Source: Hallerella sp963652365 (GTDB lineage Bacteria; Fibrobacterota; Fibrobacteria; Fibrobacterales; Fibrobacteraceae). From it: a stretch of DNA of 8,401 nucleotides. Below are positions 1 to 6,115 of the stretch, in pieces. The DNA is taken from the NCBI GenBank assembly GCA_963652365.1, contig CAVJTH010000049.1:1-8401 (forward strand). Reading direction: 5' to 3'. The notes below the pieces were generated by a model, which had not been told where the DNA came from, ran no database searches, and was given only the letters and a program-made list of their open reading frames with translations. How positions within the stretch are numbered: the stretch's first letter is position 1; every line of letters starts with the position of its first letter. The position numbers were made by a program, and so were the translations under genes.

Positions 1-57
1 GCGGAAACGGGTCGCTTGGCGACAAAAGCCTTTTGGCAGAAAGTAACGGCTCGCTAA
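1..57 (+). CDS. 3' end of an unidentified upstream gene (partial)
   Basis: Frame 1 is open from the window edge to a TAA at 55-57 and encodes 18 residues rich in Ala, Thr and Lys (AETGRLATKAFWQKVTAR). This is too short to assign to a family. Frame 2 also stays open to 46, so even the frame is uncertain. If real, this gene would lie 65 bases upstream of the chosen lpxK start, on the same strand, and could be the preceding member of an envelope or lipid A operon; that is inference from position only. Confidence 0.25.
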   Translation, partial: AETGRLATKAFWQKVTAR

Positions 58-122
58 CCTGCTCCCGAATGTCTAGATGCGCGATCGCCCAAAGCGGTTT
101 AAATTTTATTTTGTGCGCAATC

Positions 123-1064
123 ATGATGCGGTTTGCGAAACGGCTTTCAATATTTTCACGAATCTTTCGATTGGCGCTTGCGCTTGTCTATCGTGGAGTC
201 TTTCTACTTTCGCAAAGAACTTTCTACCGCAAAAGGAAGCCGCTTCAAAGCCATGTCGTCATCGTGGGATCGTTTCTCGCCGGAGGCGCCGGAAAGACGC
301 CGCTTGTCCGGGAACTTGTTCACCGGATGAACGCCGAAAGCCTGCGTGTCGCTATCCTGTGCCACTCTGCCGCCTGGGATGAATTCCGGATGCTCCGTTC
401 GGAATTTGGAAGTTCTGTCCTTAAGACGCGGAACCGCTACAGGACGGCTCGCCAGATCGATGGTTCGTTCGACGTTATCGTTTGCGACGGAGGCTTGGAA
501 GATACGCGCTTTGCCGATGCGGACACGTTTGTCTTGCGCTGGGGCGAATCCGCGACAAGTATCGCGGACTTGATTCCTTCGGGGAACTGTGTCAGCTTGG
601 AAAAGGATCATCCCAGAGCGAGGGAAATCCGATGCCTTAGGCTTTCGGAAAATCGATGCGAAAGGGAATATCCGGCGAGCGACTGGAGCGTCTCGTTCGG
701 TATCTCAACGATTCGGAATGGAAAAGGAACGCCTTTGCCGAGAGGGGCGAAGTGTCTGATTGTCACGGCGATCGGCAACCCGGAGCGATTGGCGAAAGAC
801 GTGGAAGCGAAAGGGATTTGCGTCACAAGGCGAATCTTTTTGCCGGATCATTCGAAGCGTTTCGCGCGGATCTTGCGTCCGAAGCTAAACGGCGAAATTC
901 CTGTCGTGATGACCGAAAAGGATTGGGTGCGCCTTCCCGAAAAGGCAAAAGAAAACCCGCTCCTTTACTTGGCAAGGGAACGGGTATCCCTGGGAAAGTC
1001 GGTCCTCGATTACTTGAACGCGGCTGCCGGCGGCGCTTTCAAGAAACCTCCTTCGACATTGTAA
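123..1064 (+). CDS. lpxK: Divergent tetraacyldisaccharide 4'-kinase (LpxK-like)
   Basis: LpxK phosphorylates the 4' position of the tetraacyldisaccharide 1-phosphate lipid A precursor at the inner face of the cytoplasmic membrane, using ATP. From ATG 123 the product is 313 residues, slightly short for the family. A hydrophobic, basic N-terminus (about 1-40) fits the membrane-associated helix. The P-loop is GSFLAGGAGKTP (50-60 region; family GNLTVGGTGKTP). AIGNPER (216-222), LPDH (240-243) and VVMTEKD (261-267) match C-terminal LpxK motifs well. Two usual motifs are altered: the SRGYG stretch after the P-loop reads CHSAAWDEF (80-88), and the DDGLQH motif reads DGGLED (122-127). The start is not certain: there is no Shine-Dalgarno sequence, and in-frame starts also exist at 33 (TTG), 69 and 126; 123 was chosen because it gives the usual spacing to the P-loop. 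The 3' end overlaps the opposing rhodanese gene by 55 bases. Family is likely, full activity less so. Confidence 0.8.
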   Translation: MMRFAKRLSIFSRIFRLALALVYRGVFLLSQRTFYRKRKPLQSHVVIVGSFLAGGAGKTPLVRELVHRMNAESLRVAILCHSAAWDEFRMLRSEFGSSVLKTRNRYRTARQIDGSFDVIVCDGGLEDTRFADADTFVLRWGESATSIADLIPSGNCVSLEKDHPRAREIRCLRLSENRCEREYPASDWSVSFGISTIRNGKGTPLPRGAKCLIVTAIGNPERLAKDVEAKGICVTRRIFLPDHSKRFARILRPKLNGEIPVVMTEKDWVRLPEKAKENPLLYLARERVSLGKSVLDYLNAAAGGAFKKPPSTL

Positions 1065-1375
1065 ACGGGAAATCCCTTTCCCGCCAAAAATTCCGAAGCC
1101 TTTTGGCTGCGAACGCCGCTGCGGCAGAATACGAGAATGTTCTTGTCCTTGGGAAGTTCCGCAAGGCGTTCCTGGAGTTGCTGCAAGGGTATGTTCCTTG
1201 CTCCGGGAACTGTTCCCTGCGAAAACTCTTCGGGCGTGCGAACGTCCAGAAAGAGACCTCCCTGTCTTTGCATTCCTATGGCGGTATCCCATGAAATATT
1301 CGTGTACGTCGGTGATTGGGCGAAGCTTGTCCCGACAAGAAGTGTCGTCAAGAGAAAAAGCAGGATTCGTTTCAT
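1010..1375 (-). CDS. Small secreted rhodanese-like sulfurtransferase (PspE-like)
   Basis: This is a 121-residue single-domain rhodanese. Residues 1-20 form a classic signal peptide (Lys-Arg, a Leu-rich core, then TSFAQ), so the protein should be periplasmic, as E. coli PspE is. The domain runs from about 24: LFLDVRTPEEF (41-51), the GARNIPL turn (58-64), and the active-site loop CRSGVRS (84-90) with Cys84 as the sulfur-carrying residue. It ends soon after VEGGF (108-111). Rhodaneses move sulfane sulfur from a donor to an acceptor; the physiological substrate is not visible here. The start at 1375 is supported by GGAG five bases upstream and by the signal peptide beginning exactly there. A much longer in-frame extension runs to 1933 but is antisense to the pseudouridine synthase gene. 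It is monocistronic, divergent from that gene and convergent with lpxK. Confidence 0.87.
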   Translation of the reverse strand: MKRILLFLLTTLLVGTSFAQSPTYTNISWDTAIGMQRQGGLFLDVRTPEEFSQGTVPGARNIPLQQLQERLAELPKDKNILVFCRSGVRSQKASEFLAGKGFPVYNVEGGFLKAPPAAAFK

Positions 1376-1432
1376 GGATTCTCCGGAAGATTGGATTTGA
1401 TGGAATTTTAACAAAGACGTTGCCGATTGTTT

Positions 1433-1461
1433 TTGAATTTTCCCTTGAAATAGGCTAAATT
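1433..1461 (+). promoter_or_regulatory. Candidate sigma70-like promoter of the pseudouridine synthase gene
   Basis: TTGAAT (1433-1438) and TAAATT (1456-1461) are separated by 17 bases; each matches the sigma70 consensus at four of six positions. Transcription would start near 1468, at or within a base or two of the ATG at 1469. That would fit the lack of a Shine-Dalgarno sequence before this ATG and would imply a leaderless transcript. It is a pattern match only; weak elements of this kind occur by chance in AT-rich spacers. Confidence 0.3.
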
Positions 1462-1468
1462 GGTCTTG

Positions 1469-2212
1469 ATGACCGAAAAACGTTTTGGCGTGGCGCGAAT
1501 CTTGAACAAGCGCGGATTCTGCTCGAGAAAGGATGCGGAATCGCTTGTCCGCAGTGGGCGCGTGACGCTCGAAGGAAAGATCGTGTTCAATCCCGAAGCG
1601 CCTGCCCAAATGGCTTCGACGATCGCGGTCGATGGTCATCCCGTATTGCCTTGCGAACCGATTTACCTCGCCATGAACAAGCCTCGGGGCGTCGTCACGA
1701 CAGCGTCCGACGAAAAAGGTCGCAAAACGGTCCTGGACTTGCTGCGCGGAAAAATCTCGCGGCATGTCTTTCCGGTGGGGCGTCTCGACAAGGCGAGTGA
1801 GGGGCTTCTGCTCTTTACAAGCGATACCGCTTTTTCTGACCGGGTCCTTTCTCCCGAATCGCACATGGAAAAGGAATACCATGTCCAGATTTCTCGTCTT
1901 CCGTCTGACGAGGAACTCCAGGCGATGAGCCAAGGCGTCCTGGTTCCACCGCGGGTCTTTGGGAACCCTTCCGAAAACATGCGGATGGCGAGCGTCCGGA
2001 TCTTGCGGCAGGGAAACAAGAACTGCTGGATCGCGGTTGTCCTTCGCGAGGGAAGGAACCGTGAAATTCGCCGCATCCTGGAATGCTTCGGCATCGAGAC
2101 GCTCCGACTTGTCCGCGTCCGCATTGGTCCGTGGAAACTGGAAAATCTAGGGCCCGGAGAAATTCGGCAGATATTTCCGCAAGCCCCCGACAGCAAGAAA
2201 GGACGCTTCTAG
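1469..2212 (+). CDS. rRNA pseudouridine synthase, RsuA/RluB/RluE/RluF family
   Basis: This 247-residue enzyme converts a specific uridine of ribosomal RNA to pseudouridine. An N-terminal S4 RNA-binding domain covers about 6-55 (RILNKRGFCSRKDAE). The catalytic domain begins at MNKPRGVVTT (69-78) and contains GRLDKASEGLLLFT (104-117), where Asp107 is the expected nucleophile. It continues with HMEKEYHV (132-139), GRNREIRRI (195-203) and LVRVRIGPWKL (214-224), all standard for the family. The target base cannot be told from sequence alone: 23S-modifying RluB and 16S-modifying RsuA are the main candidates, and the length fits either. The ATG at 1469 was preferred over the TTG at 1460 because it directly precedes the S4 domain. 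There is no clear Shine-Dalgarno sequence. The stop codon lies in the loop region of the terminator hairpin shared with folD. Confidence 0.94.
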   Translation: MTEKRFGVARILNKRGFCSRKDAESLVRSGRVTLEGKIVFNPEAPAQMASTIAVDGHPVLPCEPIYLAMNKPRGVVTTASDEKGRKTVLDLLRGKISRHVFPVGRLDKASEGLLLFTSDTAFSDRVLSPESHMEKEYHVQISRLPSDEELQAMSQGVLVPPRVFGNPSENMRMASVRILRQGNKNCWIAVVLREGRNREIRRILECFGIETLRLVRVRIGPWKLENLGPGEIRQIFPQAPDSKKGRF

Positions 2213-2219
2213 CGTCCTT
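2199..2219. terminator. Bidirectional hairpin terminator between the pseudouridine synthase gene and folD
   Basis: A perfect nine-base inverted repeat (AAGGACGCT / AGCGTCCTT) closes a three-base loop. On the minus strand the hairpin is followed by a T-rich run (TTTCTT), a reasonable rho-independent terminator for folD. On the plus strand it is followed by TCCC and then a TTTT run about ten bases further on, so it is weaker in that direction. It sits exactly between two convergent genes. The stop codon TAG of the plus-strand gene (2210-2212) is inside it. Confidence 0.75.
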
Positions 2220-2239
2220 CCCGTGTACTTTTGCCTGGA

Positions 2240-3085
2240 CTATTTTCCCAAAAAGCTTTCGCCGCTTTCGACGCTGTTGTAGATGAGCGTGTTGATGGTC
2301 ATGGGACCGACGCCTCCCGGAACCGGCGTGTAGGCGCTGGCGATTTCGTCTAGACCCGCCTTTTCGATGTCTCCGACTCCGCCCGGATGGTAACCGGCAT
2401 CGATGACGACCGCGCCCTTCTTGATCCAGGCGGTCTTGATGAATTCGGGCTTCCCGACGGCTCCGACCAGGATGTCCGCTTCGCCGACGAACTTTTCGAG
2501 GTTCTGCGTCTTGCTGTGACAGATTGTCACGGTGCAGTTTGCGCCGAGGAGCATCATCGCCATTGGCTTTCCGAGAATCGCGCTGCGACCGACGACAACG
2601 GCGTGCTTTCCTTCGAGAGGAATGTCGTATGCCTTCAGAATGCGCATGATTCCCGCGGGGGTCGCGCTTCCATAGGCTTTTTCTCCCATCGCCATCAGAC
2701 CGAATCCGAGACACGTGACGCCGTCAACGTCCTTTCGGCGTTCGATCGCTTCGAATGCGGCTCGCTCGTCGATGTGGCGCGGAACGGGATGCTGGAGCAG
2801 AATGCCGTGGATGTTCGGATTTTCGTTCAGTTCCTGGATCTTGGCGAGCAGTTCCCCGGTCGTCGTCTGCTTGGGCATATGGACCGGCAGGCTTTCCATG
2901 CCGACTCGCGCGCAGGCGTTTCCCTTCATTTTCACGTAGGTTGCGCTTGCCGGATCGTCGCCGACGAGGATCGTGGCGAGAATGGGCGTTTTTCCGGTGC
3001 GGGCCTTGAGCGCATCGACGCGCGCCTTCAGTTGAATTTCGCAATCCTTGGCAAGTTTCTTGCCGTCAAGAATAAGAGCAGACAT
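2240..3085 (-). CDS. folD: Bifunctional methylenetetrahydrofolate dehydrogenase / methenyltetrahydrofolate cyclohydrolase FolD
   Basis: FolD oxidises 5,10-methylene-THF to 5,10-methenyl-THF with NADP+ and hydrolyses that to 10-formyl-THF, supplying one-carbon units for purines and formyl-Met-tRNA in the cytoplasm. The 281-residue length is standard. Catalytic residues align with E. coli numbering: Tyr50 and Lys54 in YVKMK, Gln98 in GILLQHP, and Asp121 in KDVDG. The Rossmann dinucleotide-binding part shows VVVGRSAILGKPMA (163-176), ICHSKT (188-193) and ADILVGAVGKP (203-213). The C-terminal signature TPVPGGVGPMTINTL (253-267) is intact. The start at 3085 has GGAG five bases upstream; an in-frame extension to 3157 is rejected because it lacks family similarity. 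A possible small gene ends 17 bases upstream and may share the transcript. Confidence 0.97.
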   Translation of the reverse strand: MSALILDGKKLAKDCEIQLKARVDALKARTGKTPILATILVGDDPASATYVKMKGNACARVGMESLPVHMPKQTTTGELLAKIQELNENPNIHGILLQHPVPRHIDERAAFEAIERRKDVDGVTCLGFGLMAMGEKAYGSATPAGIMRILKAYDIPLEGKHAVVVGRSAILGKPMAMMLLGANCTVTICHSKTQNLEKFVGEADILVGAVGKPEFIKTAWIKKGAVVIDAGYHPGGVGDIEKAGLDEIASAYTPVPGGVGPMTINTLIYNSVESGESFLGK

Positions 3086-3102
3086 AGATTCTCCGTTTTT
3101 CC

Positions 3103-3342
3103 TCAAAAATAACAAGGACTTACCAGGTCGGAGATCCCGATGGCGATGAAAATCCATGGATAGGAAAGGGGACCCGGGAGCCAGCCTGTCCGGTTCCTTG
3201 GTTGCTTCGGTTCGACGGGCTTCGCCATTTCGGCGAGAAGCAGCGCTCGATTCCGATTCTGCAATTTTTCAAATTCAAGCGGAGTCCGCACGGGATTCGA
3301 TGCCCGCGTCGAGAATGAAAACAACCTGTCGTTCAATTTCAT
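3103..3342 (-). CDS. Hypothetical 79-residue protein with a C-terminal hydrophobic segment
   Basis: I do not recognise this protein. The ATG at 3342 has a good Shine-Dalgarno sequence (AGGGG, six bases upstream), which is the main reason to believe it. The first 50 or so residues are polar and basic (EFEKLQNRNRALLLAEMAK near 25-43). After a Pro-rich stretch comes one hydrophobic segment (YPWIFIAIGISDLV) close to the C-terminus, as in a tail-anchored or small inner-membrane protein. It ends 17 bases before the folD start on the same strand, so the two could be co-transcribed. Codon choice looks similar to that of neighbouring genes by eye. It could still be a chance ORF in a roughly 400-base leader; conservation in related genomes would decide. 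Confidence 0.45.
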   Translation of the reverse strand: MKLNDRLFSFSTRASNPVRTPLEFEKLQNRNRALLLAEMAKPVEPKQPRNRTGWLPGPLSYPWIFIAIGISDLVSPCYF

Positions 3343-3362
3343 ATACAACCCCTAAACGAGAC

Positions 3363-3380
3363 GGAACGCACCCGCGTTCT
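3363..3380. other. Small inverted repeat in the leader of the hypothetical gene
   Basis: GAACGC (3364-3369) and GCGTTC (3374-3379) form a perfect six-base stem with a four-base loop, with a possible extra G-U pair at the base. On the plus strand it is followed by TTCCTTTTT, as in a weak terminator, but no plus-strand gene lies upstream to use it. On the minus strand it lies just upstream of the AGGGG ribosome binding site of the 79-residue protein. The remaining gap (3381-3429) holds nothing I can identify. Confidence 0.3.
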
Positions 3381-3429
3381 TCCTTTTTGCATCCAATTCA
3401 TCCGTATTGGAAAGTTTAGGAAAAATTTT

Positions 3430-3460
3430 GGAAAAAGTAAAGGGTTGGGCAACTTTTTCC
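3430..3460 (-). terminator. Probable terminator of the outer-membrane protein gene
   Basis: A perfect nine-base inverted repeat, GGAAAAAGT (3430-3438) and ACTTTTTCC (3452-3460), encloses 13 bases. Read on the minus strand it begins 36 bases after the stop codon of the gene ending at 3496 and is followed, after four A's, by TTTTT. The stem is AT-rich and the T-run is displaced, so termination strength is uncertain. Confidence 0.45.
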
Positions 3461-3495
3461 GTGGACGCCCGGCCAAAGCTTGCTCGCCGTCACAT

Positions 3496-4182
3496 TTACA
3501 GCTTTTGGTCCAGGCCAAACCGGAAATTCAGCGTCATCGAAAGAACGCCTGCCTGGATCCACTTTTCCGCAGTCCTGTCGATAGGCTTGTATTCGTTGAT
3601 GCCGAGGGGTAGCTGCAAAAGATGGCCGTAGGAAAACGCGAGGAGAAAGTTCTCGGTAATCGTATAGGTCAGGGAAAGCGAGAGCATGCATCCAACGCCG
3701 ACCAGATTCTCGGTCTGTTCGTTGTCGTCGGAATCAACGTGCAGGTAGCTGACCGTGGGCGAAAACTTTCCTTCGAGAACCATGTAGCGCTTCGAGATGA
3801 ATTCGGGGCCGACGCTGAGCAATGACCAGATCGCTCCGTAGAGCGCGTCGTCCGAACCCAGGGAGGCGGGACTCGCGATGACGTATTGCGGAACGAGAAT
3901 CATCCAGAGCGGGGCGAGACGGACTTCGCGCATCGTGTTGAGGTAGCGCCGATACTTGAGCGGAATCTTTTCCTTGTTGTCCTGGAGCGTCTGGGGGGTG
4001 ATGACTCCGTACAGGGCGAGGTTGAATCCCGTGTGAAATTCCCGGGCGGCGACTCCCGGAATCCAGAAGACGGTCGGTCCGATGCCCACGTTGAAGGGGA
4101 CTTCTACATGCGAAACGGGTCGCGCCGCATACAGGGAGGCGCTAAATGCAGACAAAAAAAAGAACAAGATCCACTTTTTCAT
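3496..4182 (-). CDS. Exported, probably outer-membrane beta-barrel protein of unknown function
   Basis: The product is 228 residues. A signal peptide is clear (MKKWILFFFL then SAFSASLYA, cleavage about residue 19-20). The mature part alternates polar and hydrophobic residues in strand-length blocks. Examples are PFNVGIGPTVFWIPG near 29-43, YMVLEGKFSPTVSYLHV in the middle, and the run of CMLSLSLTYTITENFLLAFSYG and VLSMTLNFRFGL toward the end. This pattern and the aromatic girdle fit a small outer-membrane barrel, though the last residues (GLDQKL) do not end in the usual aromatic. I do not recognise a family, so function is unknown. The start has AGGA eight bases upstream. It is divergent from the FKBP lipoprotein gene across 107 bases. 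A periplasmic isomerase beside an outer-membrane protein could hint at a folding link, but that is inference. Confidence 0.8.
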   Translation of the reverse strand: MKKWILFFFLSAFSASLYAARPVSHVEVPFNVGIGPTVFWIPGVAAREFHTGFNLALYGVITPQTLQDNKEKIPLKYRRYLNTMREVRLAPLWMILVPQYVIASPASLGSDDALYGAIWSLLSVGPEFISKRYMVLEGKFSPTVSYLHVDSDDNEQTENLVGVGCMLSLSLTYTITENFLLAFSYGHLLQLPLGINEYKPIDRTAEKWIQAGVLSMTLNFRFGLDQKL

Positions 4183-4220
4183 TTTAAAGTTCCTAAATTA
4201 GATTTTAAATCACGGTGTTT

Positions 4221-4261
4221 CTAAAAGTCTTTTCGGGTTTCAAGTCCAAGGCGACTTTTAG
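4221..4261. promoter_or_regulatory. Perfect inverted repeat in a divergent promoter region
   Basis: CTAAAAGTC (4221-4229) and GACTTTTAG (4253-4261) are perfect nine-base inverted copies 23 bases apart. Each half therefore reads GACTTTTAG toward its own gene: it ends 28 bases before the FKBP start and 38 bases before the outer-membrane protein start. On the minus strand TTGGAC lies 17 bases before TTTTAG, a weak -35/-10-like pair. The repeat could be matching core promoter elements or the two half-sites of a shared regulator. Neither can be proved from one copy. Confidence 0.4.
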
Positions 4262-4289
4262 CAAGGCCTTTTACATTGAGGATTAAAAT

Positions 4290-5306
4290 ATGAAATTATG
4301 GACAAACAGTATTTTTGCCGTCTCGGTTTTAGGTGCGTTAGTCGCCTGTTCTAGCGCTCCGAAGCCAGAAACTTCTCCTGCGCCAGTTTCTGGGCAGGAT
4401 ACCGCGGCGGTCGCTCTCCCTAAAAAAGACACGCTGGTTACGTCGAAGGATCGCTACAGCTATGCGCTCGGCATGGACATGGGCCGCGCCATCAAGAACG
4501 TCGATGCGGATATCGACAAGGAACTGTTCTTGAAGTCGCTCCGTGACCAGATTGAGGGAAATCCGCTTCTCCTCTCCGATTCCCAGGCGGAAAAGGCTCT
4601 GCAGGAACTCGTTCTCCAGATGCAGGTGGAACGCGAGAAAAAGGCCCAGGCCCAGGCTCAGGCCGCCCTGGATTCCCAAAAGGTCTTCCTGGAAAGGAAC
4701 AAGTCCGTGGAAGGCGTGATCGCGACTGCGAGCGGACTTCAGTACAAGTATCTCGTCAAGTCGGCGGATTCGACGGCGAAGTCGCCGAAGCTTACCGACA
4801 AGGTACGGGTCCACTATGCGGGAGCCCTTCTGGATGGAACGGAATTCGACAGTTCCATCAAGCGTGGAGAACCGCTTGAATTTCCGGTAAATGCGGTCAT
4901 TCAGGGTTGGCAGGAACTGCTGACCCTGATGAAGGTCGGCGAAAAGGTCGAAGCGTGGATCCCGAGCAATCTGGGCTACGGTGCGGATGGCGCCGCTCCC
5001 GTGATCCCGGGGAATGCGCTCCTGGTGTTCCAGGTGGAGCTCCTCGATATCGTGTCGGAAGCTCCGGTCGCCGTGGATTCCGCAGTCGCGGTTCCGGCAG
5101 CGGAAGCGAAAAAGGACAGCGTGCCAGCCGTGGATCCCAAGAAGGCGAAGGCCGACAGCATCGCCGCCGCGAAGGCCGCAAGAAAGGCGGAACAGGACAG
5201 CGTCAAGGCCGCGAAAAAGGCCGCGCAGAAGGCGAAGCAGGATAGCCTCGCCGCGGCGAAAACGGCTCCGGCTGCAAGTCAGGACAGCGTCAAGCCTGCG
5301 AAATAG
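4290..5306 (+). CDS. FKBP-type peptidyl-prolyl cis-trans isomerase lipoprotein (FkpA/Mip-like) with Lys/Ala-rich tail
   Basis: The enzyme isomerises prolyl peptide bonds and probably acts as a periplasmic folding chaperone. The 338-residue product starts with a lipoprotein signal peptide; the lipobox LVAC puts the lipidated Cys at 20. Residues about 53-140 are the helical N-terminal dimerisation domain (YSYALGMDMGRAI, then a Glu/Gln/Ala-rich helix). The FKBP domain spans about 147-254: VHYAGALLDGTEFDSS (174-189), VIQGW (203-207), IPSNLGYG (224-231) and LLVFQVELL (244-252). The usual pocket residues Tyr176, Phe186, Asp187, Val203, Ile204, Trp207 and Tyr230 are visible, so it should be active. 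Residues 271-338 are an unusual repetitive tail, listed separately. The start has GAGGA seven bases upstream. It is divergent from the outer-membrane protein gene and is followed by a strong terminator. Confidence 0.95.
   Translation: MKLWTNSIFAVSVLGALVACSSAPKPETSPAPVSGQDTAAVALPKKDTLVTSKDRYSYALGMDMGRAIKNVDADIDKELFLKSLRDQIEGNPLLLSDSQAEKALQELVLQMQVEREKKAQAQAQAALDSQKVFLERNKSVEGVIATASGLQYKYLVKSADSTAKSPKLTDKVRVHYAGALLDGTEFDSSIKRGEPLEFPVNAVIQGWQELLTLMKVGEKVEAWIPSNLGYGADGAAPVIPGNALLVFQVELLDIVSEAPVAVDSAVAVPAAEAKKDSVPAVDPKKAKADSIAAAKAARKAEQDSVKAAKKAAQKAKQDSLAAAKTAPAASQDSVKPAK
5115..5303 (+). repeat. Degenerate 14-15-residue repeats encoding the cationic FKBP tail
   Basis: The last 63 residues of the FKBP lipoprotein fall into units that each begin Asp-Ser-(Val/Ile/Leu): residues 276-288, 289-302, 303-317, 318-331 and a partial unit 332-338. 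The three central units share the pattern DS(I/V/L)xAAKxA followed by a basic Ala/Lys/Gln-rich stretch. The composition resembles TolA-type or histone H1-type Ala/Lys helices. It is probably extended or helical and positively charged. Confidence 0.75.
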
Positions 5307-5325
5307 GCGCGTTCAGGCAATTCGA

Positions 5326-5354
5326 AAAAGGGCAGGTCGAAGACCTGCCCTTTT
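5326..5354. terminator. Strong bidirectional rho-independent terminator between the FKBP gene and pdxJ
   Basis: GGGCAGGTC (5330-5338) and GACCTGCCC (5342-5350) pair perfectly around a GAA loop. Flanking AAAA (5326-5329) and TTTT (5351-5354) extend the stem and supply U-tracts in both directions (TTTTCTCTTT on plus, TTTTTCG on minus). It lies 19 bases after the FKBP stop and 15 bases after the pdxJ stop on the opposite strand, so it can serve both convergent genes. Confidence 0.93.
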
Positions 5355-5369
5355 CTCTTTGTGAAAACT

Positions 5370-6107
5370 TTATCGTTCCGCGCGTCGAATGGCTTCGAGC
5401 ATTTCCTTGACGGCCCTGTCCATTCCAACGAGTACGGCGCGTCCAATAATGCTGTGACCGATGTTCAGCTCTTCGATGCCGTCAATGCTTGCGATGTATC
5501 CGACGTTTCGATAGTTTAGACCGTGTCCGGCGTTTACGCGAAGACCGTATTTGCGGGCGAGAACCGTCATGTCCTGGATGGCGGCAAATTCCCGATCGAC
5601 ATCCGCGGCGGATCCCAGGTCGAAAGCGTTGGCGAAGTGTCCCGTGTGAAATTCGGCAAAGTCCGCACCGATTTTCTTGGCTGCCTTGACCTGGTCCGTA
5701 TCCGGATCGATAAACACGCTGACGGCGATGTCGTTGTTCTTGAACGCGGCGACGGTCTTGGAAAGATCGTCGATTCGGGCCGCGACATTCAGGCCACCTT
5801 CGGTCGTAACCTCTTCCCGGTTTTCCGGCACGAGCGTCACCATGTCCGGCTGGATATCGATAGCCAGTTGCACCATTTCCGGAACGGGCGCCATCTCCAT
5901 GTTCAGGTGTGTCGTCACGATTCCGCGGAGCAGTCGGACGTCGCGTTCCTGAATATGTCTTCGGTCTTCGCGCAGATGCGCGGTGATTCCGTGGCATCCG
6001 GCGAGTTCGGCAAGAATGGCTCCGGCAACGGGATCCGGTTCGCGGATCTTGCGCGCTTCGCGGATGGTTGCAATGTGGTCGATATTGACTCCGAGTTTTG
6101 CAGACAT
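5370..6107 (-). CDS. pdxJ: Pyridoxine 5'-phosphate synthase PdxJ
   Basis: PdxJ condenses 1-deoxy-D-xylulose 5-phosphate with 3-amino-2-oxopropyl phosphate to give pyridoxine 5'-phosphate, the last ring-forming step of the DXP-dependent vitamin B6 route; it is cytoplasmic. The 245-residue TIM barrel is full length. Motifs in order: LGVNIDHIATIREAR (5-19), TAHLREDRRHI (42-52) with catalytic His44, NMEMAP (69-74) with Glu71, EFHTGHFA (152-159), VNAGHGLNYRNV (191-202) with His195, and ELNIGHSIIGRAV (213-225). The start at 6107 is set by the conserved N-terminus and AGGAG five bases upstream; the in-frame extension to 6326 is rejected. The stop TAG of the upstream YibQ-like gene overlaps the AGGAG site, so translation of the two is probably coupled. 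The terminator at 5326-5354 follows. Confidence 0.97.
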   Translation of the reverse strand: MSAKLGVNIDHIATIREARKIREPDPVAGAILAELAGCHGITAHLREDRRHIQERDVRLLRGIVTTHLNMEMAPVPEMVQLAIDIQPDMVTLVPENREEVTTEGGLNVAARIDDLSKTVAAFKNNDIAVSVFIDPDTDQVKAAKKIGADFAEFHTGHFANAFDLGSAADVDREFAAIQDMTVLARKYGLRVNAGHGLNYRNVGYIASIDGIEELNIGHSIIGRAVLVGMDRAVKEMLEAIRRAER

Positions 6108-6115
6108 AGGCGCTC

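Noticed and set aside
1376..1933. Long in-frame N-terminal extension of the rhodanese gene on the minus strand
   Set aside because: It is antisense to the well-supported pseudouridine synthase gene, and the signal peptide with its own GGAG site begins at 1375.
1815..2714. 299-codon minus-strand ORF across the rRNA pseudouridine synthase gene and folD
   Set aside because: The translation is Arg/Ser-rich with no family motifs and spans two genes with clear signatures in other frames, as expected of a shadow frame.
2387..3112. 241-codon plus-strand ORF opposite folD
   Set aside because: It is the antisense frame of a complete FolD with all catalytic residues; no recognisable domain.
3156..3419. 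87-codon plus-strand ORF opposite the small hypothetical gene
   Set aside because: Low-complexity Ser/Arg-rich product with no ribosome binding site; the minus-strand alternative has a much better start signal.
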